This document shows positions 1 to 7,218 of a DNA stretch of 64,000 nucleotides, piece after piece. Each line of letters begins with the position of its first letter. The first letter of the stretch is position 1. The DNA is taken from positions 8,066-72,065 of the forward strand of contig CAKUGU010000006.1 of the NCBI GenBank assembly GCA_934654815.1. Direction: 5' to 3'. Position numbers and translations under genes: made by a program. A model generated the notes under the pieces. That model was not told the origin of the DNA and searched no databases. It saw only the letters and a program-made list of their open reading frames with translations. Source of the DNA: an uncultured Ellagibacter sp. GTDB taxonomy: Bacteria > Actinomycetota > Coriobacteriia > Coriobacteriales > Eggerthellaceae.

Positions 1-51
1 ATCCTGAAGTGCCGTCCGGGAGGGCCTTACGGATACGATCCGGTGCCGTAG
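1..51 (+). CDS. yidD: YidD membrane protein insertion factor, C-terminal end (partial)
   Basis: The first 51 bases read in frame as the last 16 residues of a protein ending in CRPGGPYGYDPVP and a TAG stop. A CxPGGxxxxDPVP tail is typical of YidD, the small helper of YidC-mediated membrane insertion. The gene normally sits between rnpA and yidC, and yidC follows here after 30 bases. The 5' part lies outside the window. The call rests on the tail motif and the gene order. Confidence 0.8.
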   Translation: MLKCRPGGPYGYDPVP

Positions 52-81
52 GGCTCCCTTTGGTATATAGAAGGGAATAAC

Positions 82-855
82 ATGTGGGATGTAATTAAGG
101 ACTGGGTCTTTGCCGCCATCCAGTTCTTCTACAACGGCGTCGGCGACTGGGGCATGGCGATCATCGTCATCACGGTGATCTTCCGCGTGATCGTCGCTCC
201 TCTGGTTCACAAATCCACGACGGCGAACTTCGCTATGCAGAAGGTTCAGCCGCTCATGCAGGAAATCCAGACGCGCTTCGCGGACGATCCGGTTCGCCAG
301 CGCGAGGAAATGCAGAAGCTCTACGCCGAGACCAAGTTCAACCCGCTGGCGGGCTGCCTGCCGATGCTCATCCAGATGCCGGTGTTCATCGCCCTCTACC
401 AGGTGCTTTACAGCATGGGCGACCGTATGCCCGACGGCATGACGTATCAGTTCTACCATCTGGTCCCCGACCTCACGATGAACCCCGCGACGGCCATGGG
501 CCAGGGCTTCCTGACGTTTCTGCCCTACCTCATCCTCATGCTCGTGTTCGCGTTCGTGACGTTCGCCCCGATGCTCCTCCAGCAGAAGAACAACAAGGAC
601 AACGCGCAGCGCAAGCAGATGATCATGATGTCCGGCATTATGTCGCTGTTCATGCTCTGGATTTCGTGGTCCGCCCCCGCAGGCGTGCTTCTGTTCTGGG
701 GCGCGAGCTCCATCTTCGCCGTCATCCAGCAGCAGACCACGATGCACTTCCTGAAGAAGAAGGAAGCCGAGGCCGAAGCGGTCGCCGAGGTCAAGCCCGT
801 CAAGATCGACGTGACCCGCAAGGTGAAGAAGCCCCGTCCCACCAAGAAGCGCTAG
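82..855 (+). CDS. yidC: YidC/Oxa1 membrane protein insertase
   Basis: A 257-residue polytopic protein that inserts and folds membrane proteins alone or with Sec. It has an N-terminal hydrophobic segment, then VIFRVIVAP, whose arginine matches the conserved positive charge in the YidC groove. A charged cytoplasmic loop (about residues 45-85) follows, then the family core PLAGCLPMLIQMPVFIALY. Two or three further membrane segments precede a Lys/Arg-rich tail, as expected for a ribosome-contacting C terminus. The length fits Gram-positive YidC proteins without the large periplasmic domain. The start has GAAGGG 6-7 bases upstream. It lies between yidD and khpB in the canonical oriC-proximal order. 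Confidence 0.95.
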   Translation: MWDVIKDWVFAAIQFFYNGVGDWGMAIIVITVIFRVIVAPLVHKSTTANFAMQKVQPLMQEIQTRFADDPVRQREEMQKLYAETKFNPLAGCLPMLIQMPVFIALYQVLYSMGDRMPDGMTYQFYHLVPDLTMNPATAMGQGFLTFLPYLILMLVFAFVTFAPMLLQQKNNKDNAQRKQMIMMSGIMSLFMLWISWSAPAGVLLFWGASSIFAVIQQQTTMHFLKKKEAEAEAVAEVKPVKIDVTRKVKKPRPTKKR

Positions 856-888
856 TTTTCGTTCGCGAATGAGTTCCTAGGAGTTGTT

Positions 889-1380
889 ATGAGCGAAGAA
901 AAGACCGACATCACCGAAGAAGAGCTCGACAACATCGCCGACACCGCCATCGCCGCGCTGCAGGATATCCTGAAGTACTTCAACGTCGGCGAGGTGACGA
1001 TCGACGAATACGAGGGCGACGACGGCGAGTTGATCCTCGACATCACCGGTGAGGACCTCGCGGTGCTCATCGGGCGCCACGGCAAGACCCTCGACGCGCT
1101 GCAGTTCCTCGTGTCCGCCATCACGGTCCGCGCCATCGGGTTCCGCTACCCCGTCGTGATCGACGTGGAAGGCTACAAGAGCCGTCAGCGCGACAAGATC
1201 GAATCGATCGCGCGCTCGTCGGCGAACCGTGCGGCGAGCCAGCATCGCAGCGTGAAGATGCGTCCGATGACCCCTTACGAGAGACGGATCGTCCATATCG
1301 CGCTTCGCGACGACGATCGCGTCGATACCGCCTCCGAGGGCGAGGGCAGCGCCCGGCACGTGGTGATTATCCCCCGTTAA
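889..1380 (+). CDS. khpB: KhpB/Jag-type RNA-binding protein (KH-R3H)
   Basis: A 163-residue protein combining a KH-type RNA-binding domain (about residues 20-95, with the GxxG loop as IGRHGKTLDALQFL) and an R3H domain (about 100-160, with RSSANRAA and the PMTPYERRIVHIAL segment). It belongs to the Jag/SpoIIIJ-associated family, linked to RNA binding and envelope control in Gram-positive bacteria. The longer Jag N-terminal domain of some homologues is absent. A TAGGAG ribosome site precedes the ATG. It follows yidC by 33 bases and is probably cotranscribed. A palindromic terminator-like structure containing a parS site follows the stop. Confidence 0.93.
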   Translation: MSEEKTDITEEELDNIADTAIAALQDILKYFNVGEVTIDEYEGDDGELILDITGEDLAVLIGRHGKTLDALQFLVSAITVRAIGFRYPVVIDVEGYKSRQRDKIESIARSSANRAASQHRSVKMRPMTPYERRIVHIALRDDDRVDTASEGEGSARHVVIIPR

Positions 1381-1393
1381 ACGTTTTCGAGAG

Positions 1394-1425
1394 AACCGGG
1401 ATGTTTCACGTGAAACATCCCGGTT
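1394..1425 (+). terminator. Perfect 32-bp palindrome: parS core inside a terminator-like hairpin
   Basis: A perfect palindrome centred between 1409 and 1410. The core at 1402-1417 is TGTTTCACGTGAAACA, the consensus ParB-binding parS. Flanking AACCGGG-A and T-CCCGGTT extend it into a strong GC-rich stem, followed by TGCTTTTT. It lies 14 bases after the khpB stop. The same bases could therefore act as a partition site in DNA and an intrinsic terminator in RNA; the double role is inference. Confidence 0.75.
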
Positions 1426-1480
1426 TGCTTTTTACGGGGCGCGATGGCCTGCCTCATCGCGCCCCGTAAAAAGCAAACCG
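1421..1480. repeat. 60-bp near-perfect cruciform palindrome upstream of rsmG
   Basis: Bases 1421-1446 and 1455-1480 are exact reverse complements (26-bp arms, 8-base loop). The stem holds a T5/A5 stretch and a GGGGCGCGATG core. The left arm shares CGGTT with the upstream parS palindrome, so the two RNA hairpins could not both form fully. The structure ends 4 bases before the AGGAG of rsmG. Without a T-tract after the stem it is not a classical terminator. Confidence 0.8.
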
Positions 1481-1495
1481 ATGAGAGGAGAACGA

Positions 1496-2140
1496 ATGGA
1501 TGTCATCGAGCGCTACCTCGATGAGCTGCTCGTCGCGAACGAGACGACCAACCTCACCCGCATCGTGTCGCGGGAAAGCGCCGAGGTTCTCCATATCGAG
1601 GACTCGCTTTCCGGGCTGAAGTACGTCGACGAGGCGCCTGAAGGCCCTTATGCCGACTTGGGGACGGGCGGCGGCTTTCCTGGCGTGCCTCTGGCGGTCA
1701 AGACGGGCAGGGACGCCCTTCTGGTCGATTCCGTCAAGAAGAAGACAGCCATCATCCAGAATATCGTCGACGAGATAGGCATCCCGAATGTGAACACGTA
1801 CGCGGGCCGTATCGAGGACCTCGCGCGAGAGATGCCGGAGCATTTCGCCGTGGTGACCGCCCGCGCCCTCTCCTCGCTTTCGTCGCTGATGGAGCTCGCC
1901 TCGCCTCTCCTCTTCGAAGGCGGCCTGCTCGTGTGCTACAAGTCGCATCTTTCCGACGAGGAACGGGACCATGCGCTTTCCCTGCAGGAGAAGCTGGGGC
2001 TTGAACTCGTCCACGACGACACGTTCCTTCTGAGCGACGGCGAGACCACGCGCCGCATGTTCGTGATGAAAAAGTACAAGCAGCCCGATGTCAAGCTCCC
2101 GCGTAAAACGGGCATGGCTCAAAAACGGCCGCTGAAATAA
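1496..2140 (+). CDS. rsmG: 16S rRNA (guanine-N7) methyltransferase RsmG
   Basis: A 214-residue SAM-dependent methyltransferase predicted to modify G527 (E. coli numbering) of 16S rRNA; the gene is also called gidB. The SAM-binding glycine motif DLGTGGGFPGVPL appears near residue 55. The family motif TARALSSLSSLMELASPLL lies near residue 120, and a basic tail ends the protein. ATG 1496 is preferred over in-frame ATG 1481 because AGGAG at 1485-1489 gives correct spacing. It sits between khpB and parA, the usual order near oriC. A parS-like site lies between it and parA. Confidence 0.93.
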   Translation: MDVIERYLDELLVANETTNLTRIVSRESAEVLHIEDSLSGLKYVDEAPEGPYADLGTGGGFPGVPLAVKTGRDALLVDSVKKKTAIIQNIVDEIGIPNVNTYAGRIEDLAREMPEHFAVVTARALSSLSSLMELASPLLFEGGLLVCYKSHLSDEERDHALSLQEKLGLELVHDDTFLLSDGETTRRMFVMKKYKQPDVKLPRKTGMAQKRPLK

Positions 2141-2166
2141 CCGTTTCTTGTCGAAACGTCCGTAGA

Positions 2167-2182
2167 TGTTTCACGTGGAACA
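2167..2182. other. parS-like ParB-binding site, one mismatch
   Basis: TGTTTCACGTGGAACA differs from the parS consensus at one base. The flanks extend the dyad to 2163-2186 (TAGA...TCTA). It lies 37 bp before the chosen parA start, where bound ParB could also affect parAB expression. That regulatory role is inference. Confidence 0.8.
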
Positions 2183-2218
2183 TCTATACTTGTCTGAAGT
2201 TACGAAAGGGGGCCATTG

Positions 2219-3223
2219 GTGGGCTGGTTCGATAGTCTCAAACGCGAAAAAAAAGAAACACGGGCTGTCGTCGAAGCGGAGAAGAAGGCCGCTTCCCCCG
2301 TTGCCGTCGCCGCTGATGACGACAACGACGGAATCGATGTCGAGGATATTCAGGTAATCGAGAGGGAACCTGTTCCCGCACCGCCCGAAATCGAGGACCA
2401 GTCGCGTGTCGTGCCCTTGAAGACCTTGGCCGACAAGAAGCCGGTGACGCACGTCGTCGGCCAGACGAAGGTCATCGCCATCATCAATCAGAAAGGCGGC
2501 GTCGGCAAGTCGACGACCGCCATCAACCTCTCGGCGGCGCTCGGCGAGCGTGGCAAGCAAGTCCTCCTCATCGACCTCGACCCGCAGGGCAATTCCTCGA
2601 GCGGGCTCGGCATCGAGAAGGGCGCCGTGCGCTACTGCATCTACGATGCGCTTTTGAACGACGTCTCGCTCGACGACATCGTCATCCCCGACGTGTCGCC
2701 CGGACTCGACGTCGTTCCCGCGACGATCAACCTCGCGGGCGCGGAAGTCGAGCTCGTCTCCGAGATGGCGCGCGAGAACCGGCTGAAGGACGCGATCGGG
2801 CCGATGCGCGGGCGTTACGACTACGTGTTCATCGACTGTCCGCCGTCGCTCGGCCTGCTCACCATCAACGCGCTCGTTGCGGCCGACAAGCTGCTCATCC
2901 CCATTCAGTGCGAGTTCTACGCCCTTGAAGGTGTGACAAAACTTCTCGATTCGATGAAACGTGTCAAAACACGCCTGAATCCGTCGCTCGACATCTTCGG
3001 TGTGCTGCTCACCATGTCCGACACGCGCACCACGCTCTCGCGTCAAGTGTCGGAAGAAGTCCGAAAGTATTTCGGCAAGCTCGTGTTCGAAACGTCCATT
3101 CCCCGTACGGTGAAGCTTTCCGAAGCGCCAAGCTTCGGGCAGCCGATCACGCAATACGATCCGGCTGGCAAAGGCGCCCAATCGTACGTTGAACTCGCTA
3201 AGGAAGTGATCGCCCGTGGCTAG
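2219..3223 (+). CDS. parA: Chromosome partitioning ATPase ParA (Soj)
   Basis: A 334-residue P-loop ATPase of the ParA/MinD superfamily that works with ParB-parS complexes in origin segregation. The deviant Walker A reads KGGVGKSTTA near residue 90, with DLDPQGNSSSGLG after it, and FIDCPPSLG marks Walker B. About 80 N-terminal residues form an acidic, lysine-rich extension beyond the classical Soj start. GTG 2219 is preferred over TTG 2216 because AAAGGGGG ends 6 bases upstream. The 3' end overlaps parB by 8 bases, so the two are translationally coupled. Confidence 0.95.
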   Translation: MGWFDSLKREKKETRAVVEAEKKAASPVAVAADDDNDGIDVEDIQVIEREPVPAPPEIEDQSRVVPLKTLADKKPVTHVVGQTKVIAIINQKGGVGKSTTAINLSAALGERGKQVLLIDLDPQGNSSSGLGIEKGAVRYCIYDALLNDVSLDDIVIPDVSPGLDVVPATINLAGAEVELVSEMARENRLKDAIGPMRGRYDYVFIDCPPSLGLLTINALVAADKLLIPIQCEFYALEGVTKLLDSMKRVKTRLNPSLDIFGVLLTMSDTRTTLSRQVSEEVRKYFGKLVFETSIPRTVKLSEAPSFGQPITQYDPAGKGAQSYVELAKEVIARG

Positions 3224-4328
3224 AAATTCAAAAGGCGGCCTTGGTCGCGGACTTGATGCCCTGCTGGGATCGTATGAGGAAACCGTCGCGTCGAACCCGT
3301 CGGTCTCGCCCGTTCCCGCAGTCGCGCCGCGAGAGCAAGTCTCCCCCGCTCCGAAGCCCCCGCTCGAGCGTCTCGAAGTCGAGGCGGAGCTTGAACGGGA
3401 GGAAATCAACGAGACGTACCCGGAGGACAACATCCATATCAAGGGAGTCGTCCAGCGCCGCGCCGCTCCGCGCCCGGTAACCCCTGCTATCGAGGAGAAG
3501 CCGCGCGAGGAAGTGTCGTCTCGTGAGGTCGTCCGCGCGTCGGAGGAGGTTCCCATCGACAGCGTGTCGCCGAACCCCGATCAGCCGCGCACGCAGTTCA
3601 AGAAGGACGAGCTTGAGGAACTTGCCGCTTCCATCGAAGCTCACGGGCTGCTGCAGCCGGTGCTCGTGCGCCCTGTCGGCGACGGGCGATATGAGATCAT
3701 CGCCGGCGAGCGCCGTTGGCAGGCGTGCAAGCTCGCAGGTTTGAAGAAGGTTCCCATCCGCGTGAAGGAAGCCGACGACGACAACTCGCTTGAGCTCGCC
3801 CTCATCGAGAACATCCAGCGTTCGAACCTGAACCCGATCGAAGAGGCGTACGGCTACCGCCGTCTCATGGAGCGTCGCAACATGACGCAGGCTGAGGTGG
3901 CCCAAGCCATGTCGAAGGGCCGTTCCACCGTCGCGAACGCGCTTCGCCTGCTCGAACTTCCCGAGCGGGCCCAGCAGCTGCTCTTCGAGGAGAAGATCAC
4001 CGCCGGCCATGCCCGCGCCATCCTCTCCATCCCGACGAGGGAAGGACGCGAGAAACTGACGGAGAAGCTTGTCAACGAGAAGCTCTCGGTCCGCGAGGTC
4101 GAGGCGATCGCGCGCCTTCTCGCCGGCCGCAAGGACCCGTCGGAGACGAAGCCCCGCACGCCGATGCCCGCTGCGTACAAGTCGGTCGCGAAGTCGTTGC
4201 GCAAGGCGTTCGGCACCAACGTGCGCGTGAAGTCCTCGAAAGGCAAGAACAAGATCGAGATCGAGTTCAAGGACGAAGCCGATTTGGAGCGCATCTTCGA
4301 GGAAATGACCTCCTCTAAGGACGTCTAA
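3216..4328 (+). CDS. parB: Chromosome partitioning protein ParB (Spo0J)
   Basis: A 370-residue centromere-binding CTP switch protein. About 100 variable residues come first. The ParB core follows: NPDQPR, then GLLQPVLVRP and ERRWQACKLAGLKKVP, the CTP-binding box, then ENIQRSNLNPIEEA. A helix-turn-helix (TQAEVAQAMSKGRSTVANALRLL, given here only as a location near residue 225) contacts parS, and a C-terminal dimerisation region ends the protein. It starts at GTG inside the parA 3' end. The many parS sites in this window are its presumed targets. A bidirectional terminator follows. Confidence 0.95.
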   Translation: MARNSKGGLGRGLDALLGSYEETVASNPSVSPVPAVAPREQVSPAPKPPLERLEVEAELEREEINETYPEDNIHIKGVVQRRAAPRPVTPAIEEKPREEVSSREVVRASEEVPIDSVSPNPDQPRTQFKKDELEELAASIEAHGLLQPVLVRPVGDGRYEIIAGERRWQACKLAGLKKVPIRVKEADDDNSLELALIENIQRSNLNPIEEAYGYRRLMERRNMTQAEVAQAMSKGRSTVANALRLLELPERAQQLLFEEKITAGHARAILSIPTREGREKLTEKLVNEKLSVREVEAIARLLAGRKDPSETKPRTPMPAAYKSVAKSLRKAFGTNVRVKSSKGKNKIEIEFKDEADLERIFEEMTSSKDV

Positions 4329-4364
4329 GGCTTTCGAATAGACATAAACGAACCGTTAATCGAA

Positions 4365-4404
4365 AAAAGCTCCCTCGCCCGTTACATCGGACGAGGGAGC
4401 TTTT
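4365..4404. terminator. Bidirectional intrinsic terminator between parB and rlmN
   Basis: Arms 4365-4377 (AAAAGCTCCCTCG) and 4392-4404 (CGAGGGAGCTTTT) are perfectly complementary, with A-rich and T-rich ends on either side. This lets the hairpin terminate the convergent genes parB (+) and rlmN (-). Confidence 0.85.
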
Positions 4405-4430
4405 CACGTTTGATGAGGATTCGAGAGCGC

Positions 4431-5462
4431 CTATGCGAGCTTGTTCTTCAACTGACCGCATGCGCCGGCGATGTCCGATCCCCGCGACGAGCGGATGGTC
4501 GCCTCGATGTGGCACTTCTCGAGCGTTTCAAGCCAGTGGCGTATCGTTTTCTGGGGAGTCGCGGAAAACGGGCTTCCCTCGATTGCGTTCATCGGCAGCA
4601 GGTTCACGTGGCAGAGCAACCCGCGACAATACTTGACGAGCGCGTCAAGGTCCTCCTGGGTGTCGTTCACGCCGTCCATGAGAAGATACTCGAACGTGAC
4701 GCGGCGGTTCGTCTTCTCGATGTAGTCGATGAGCGCCCCTCGGAGGCTTTTCAACGACTGACGGGCAACGTGCGGCATGATCTCATCGCGCAGCGGCTGG
4801 ATGGCGGAATGCAGCGAGATCGCGAGCCCGAACTGCTCGGGTTCGTTTGCGAGCTGCCGAATCCCGTCGAGCATGCCGCAGGTCGAAACCGTCATGCGGC
4901 GGGCCCCGATGTTGAGACCCTTCTTGTCGTTCATGATGCGCATCGCGGCGATGACGTTCTCGTAGTTGAGGAACGGCTCGCCCTGCCCCATGCCGACGAC
5001 GTTGGTGACCCTGCGGCCGAAATCTTCCTCGACGAAGAAGATCTGGTCGACGATCTCGCCGATGGAGAGGTTGCGGGTGAACCCCTCCTTACCGGTGGCG
5101 CAGAACAGGCATTCCATCGGGCAGCCGACTTGCGTGGAGAAGCACACGGTCAAGCGTTCGCGCGAGGCGTCGGCGGGAATGCCGACCGTTTCGACGAGCG
5201 CGCCGTCAGCGAGTTCGAGAACGTACTTGCGCGTGCCGTCGCGGGATTCCTGGCTGTCGACGAGTTTCGGCGTGGACAGCGTGTAGTTCTCTTCGAGCTC
5301 GCTTCGCAGCGCGAGGGAGAGGTTGGTCATTTCCGCGAACGAGCCGACGTGTTTGCAGTAAAGCCATTCGTAGAGCTGCTTCGCGCGGAATGCAGGTTGG
5401 CCGAGGTTCGAGAGGACCTCTTTGAGTCCCTGCATATCGTATGTTTTGATATCGGTAGTCAT
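4431..5462 (-). CDS. rlmN: Dual-specificity RNA methyltransferase RlmN
   Basis: A radical SAM enzyme of about 343 residues that methylates C2 of A2503 in 23S rRNA and of A37 in some tRNAs. The radical SAM cluster motif is CPMECLFC near residue 117. GMGQGEPFLNYENV and the C-terminal RSSRGSDIAGACGQL contain further family residues, including the methyl-carrier cysteine. An upstream in-frame ATG at 5471 would add MAL. I favour 5462 because a perfect TATAAT (5475-5470, minus strand) ends 7 bases before it, with no ribosome site, which suggests leaderless translation. It diverges from ddl. Confidence 0.93.
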   Translation of the reverse strand: MTTDIKTYDMQGLKEVLSNLGQPAFRAKQLYEWLYCKHVGSFAEMTNLSLALRSELEENYTLSTPKLVDSQESRDGTRKYVLELADGALVETVGIPADASRERLTVCFSTQVGCPMECLFCATGKEGFTRNLSIGEIVDQIFFVEEDFGRRVTNVVGMGQGEPFLNYENVIAAMRIMNDKKGLNIGARRMTVSTCGMLDGIRQLANEPEQFGLAISLHSAIQPLRDEIMPHVARQSLKSLRGALIDYIEKTNRRVTFEYLLMDGVNDTQEDLDALVKYCRGLLCHVNLLPMNAIEGSPFSATPQKTIRHWLETLEKCHIEATIRSSRGSDIAGACGQLKNKLA

Positions 5463-5469
5463 GAGGGCC

Positions 5470-5490
5470 ATTATAAGTCATTGCTATACT
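5470..5490. promoter_or_regulatory. Back-to-back -10 elements for rlmN (-) and ddl (+)
   Basis: On the minus strand a consensus TATAAT occupies 5475-5470, 7 bases before the rlmN ATG at 5462. On the plus strand an extended -10, TGCTATACT, ends at 5490, 37 bases before ddl. No good -35 box was seen for either. The two elements are 9 bp apart, so polymerase binding at one should exclude the other. Confidence 0.5.
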
Positions 5491-5527
5491 TGCCGAAGAG
5501 ATCACACTCAACGAAGGGGAGATTATT

Positions 5528-6478
5528 ATGTCCGAGACGTTCGATCCGGCAACGTGCCGCGTTGCGCTGCTTTCCGGTGGCACGAGCGGCGAGCGCGAGA
5601 TTTCGATCGCATCCGGCGACGGGGCCGAGGCCGCTTTGAAGGAGGCGGGTTTTCCCGTCGACCGCTTCGACCCGGCGAACAAGGATGATTTGAAGGCGCT
5701 CATCGACGGCGACTACGACGTGGCGTTCCTCTGCCTGCACGGTCGCCATGGCGAGGACGGCGTTATCCAAGGCTTCCTCGAGACGATCGGGGTCCCCTAC
5801 ACCGGCCCGGGGGTTTGGTCGAGCGCGATCGCCATCAACAAGGCTCGCTCGAAGGACTTCTACCGTCTTGCCGGCGTGCCGACCGCTCCTTCGGTGACGC
5901 TCCATGCGGGCGAATCGTACACGGTTGCGGATATCATCGCCCAGGTTGGGGAGCATGTGGTGGTGAAGCCGGCTTCCGAAGGAAGCTCCATCGGCGTTTC
6001 CATCGTGTCGGGAGCGGACGCCATCGAGACTGCGATCGACGAGGCGTTCGGCCACGACACGGAAGTCGTCGTGGAGAAGTTCATTTCCGGCCGCGAGTTC
6101 ACCGTTGCGGTGATCGGCAACGAGCAGCCGCGCGCCCTTCCTATCATCGAGATCATCGCCCAGAAGGGTGAGTTCTACGATTTCGAGTCGAAGTACGCTG
6201 CGGGAGGGTCGAAGCACATCTGCCCCGCCGAGCTGCCGGAAGAGGAAACGGCGACCATCCAGCGCGAAGCTGTCGGCGCGCACAAGGCCTTGAACTGCGA
6301 GGGCGTTTCCCGCACGGACTTCATCCTCGACGAAGAGGGTAAGCCGTGGGCGCTCGAGACGAACACCATCCCGGGCATGACGAGCACCTCGCTTCTGCCC
6401 GATGCCGCCCGTGCTGCGGGAATTCCCTTCCCGCAGCTGTGCACGATGTTGGTGCAGTACGCGCTTGAACGCAAGTAG
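5528..6478 (+). CDS. ddl: D-alanine--D-alanine ligase
   Basis: A 316-residue ATP-grasp ligase that makes the D-Ala-D-Ala dipeptide for peptidoglycan. LSGGTSGEREIS opens the N-terminal domain, and FLCLHGRHGEDGVIQG and YTGPGVWSSAIAINK follow. VKPASEGSSIGVS is the glycine-rich ATP loop. ETNTIPGMTSTSLLP is the C-terminal metal- and substrate-binding signature. The KYAAGGSKHICPA segment keeps tyrosine in the omega loop, which is usual in D-Ala rather than D-lactate ligases; that specificity call is inferred. The length is normal. A GGGGAG ribosome site precedes ATG 5528. Confidence 0.95.
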   Translation: MSETFDPATCRVALLSGGTSGEREISIASGDGAEAALKEAGFPVDRFDPANKDDLKALIDGDYDVAFLCLHGRHGEDGVIQGFLETIGVPYTGPGVWSSAIAINKARSKDFYRLAGVPTAPSVTLHAGESYTVADIIAQVGEHVVVKPASEGSSIGVSIVSGADAIETAIDEAFGHDTEVVVEKFISGREFTVAVIGNEQPRALPIIEIIAQKGEFYDFESKYAAGGSKHICPAELPEEETATIQREAVGAHKALNCEGVSRTDFILDEEGKPWALETNTIPGMTSTSLLPDAARAAGIPFPQLCTMLVQYALERK

Positions 6479-6496
6479 CGAACCGGCGCGCAAAAG

Positions 6497-7120
6497 CTAG
6501 AAGAAAAGGGCCTTCACGGCAAGCACGATCGCCGCGATCACGACGACGATGAACGCGATGCTCACCGCGTAGCATCCCGGGTTGCCCGCGCGGCCCTTTT
6601 CTATCAGCGTCTCGCTTAGTTTGCGCTGGCTTTTTATCACGACGGTTCCCGCCGTCTTCGCAGGTTTGTCGGCGCGCATGTCGGGCTTCCAGGTGCCGTT
6701 CGATTCGATGAGCTTCGAGATCGCCTGCTCGCCTAGGTCGATTTCAGGACGGATGCCTTCCGCAAGCATCGAGGAAATGGTCCCGATGAACGTGTCGACC
6801 TGCTTTTCGTACTGGGGTTCGCAGCACATCACAGCCAGTTCGGCCCAATATTTCCCCGGTTCCGGCTCGTTGGAATACGCGACGAGCGAGAGCAGCGCCG
6901 TCATTTTCCAGTCGCGCGCGTTGAGGATGCGCAGTTGACGCGAGAAATCGATGGAGAAATGGCCGATTTTCGCGCCGAATCGGTTTTGTGCCCAGGCGAG
7001 GTCTCCATCGAAGACGATCTCATAGCGGTCGCCGACGATGTTGTCCGCGCTGAGAAGCAGGGCGCCCTCCTTCTTCGATTCGGGGTCGAGTTTTTGATAT
7101 GAACCGAAATAACGTTCCAT
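6497..7120 (-). CDS. Unknown tail-anchored membrane protein
   Basis: A 207-residue protein of no family I recognise. The first 170 residues look soluble (MERYFGSYQKLDPESKKEG, then WKMTALLSLVAYSNEPEPG and MCCEPQYEKQVDTFIGTI). A single hydrophobic helix near the C terminus (AVSIAFIVVVIAAIVLAVKALFF, described by position about 183-207) leaves almost nothing outside, so it is probably C-tail anchored with the soluble part in the cytoplasm. ATG 7120 is chosen because GAAGGG lies 7 bases upstream; a longer reading from 7186 would run through a parS site. It converges on ddl and diverges from the dinG-like gene. Confidence 0.7.
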   Translation of the reverse strand: MERYFGSYQKLDPESKKEGALLLSADNIVGDRYEIVFDGDLAWAQNRFGAKIGHFSIDFSRQLRILNARDWKMTALLSLVAYSNEPEPGKYWAELAVMCCEPQYEKQVDTFIGTISSMLAEGIRPEIDLGEQAISKLIESNGTWKPDMRADKPAKTAGTVVIKSQRKLSETLIEKGRAGNPGCYAVSIAFIVVVIAAIVLAVKALFF

Positions 7121-7141
7121 TGAGAACCCTTCGCTCGATAA

Positions 7142-7157
7142 TGTTTCACGTGAAACA
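7142..7157. other. parS site (exact consensus)
   Basis: TGTTTCACGTGAAACA, with flanks extending it to a perfect 26-bp palindrome at 7137-7162 (GATAA...TTATC). It lies in the divergent intergenic region between the tail-anchored protein and the DinG-like helicase, 22 bp from the former's start. Confidence 0.9.
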
Positions 7158-7178
7158 TTATCTAATATAATCGGTTGG

Positions 7179-7194
7179 TGTTTCACGTGAAACG
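7179..7194. other. parS-like site, one mismatch
   Basis: TGTTTCACGTGAAACG differs from consensus only at the last base. It lies 37 bp, centre to centre, from the exact site at 7142-7157 and 24 bp before the dinG-like start. The pair is the tightest in the window. Confidence 0.8.
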
Positions 7195-7218
7195 CTTGGA
7201 GTAATTGAGAGAAGCTTT

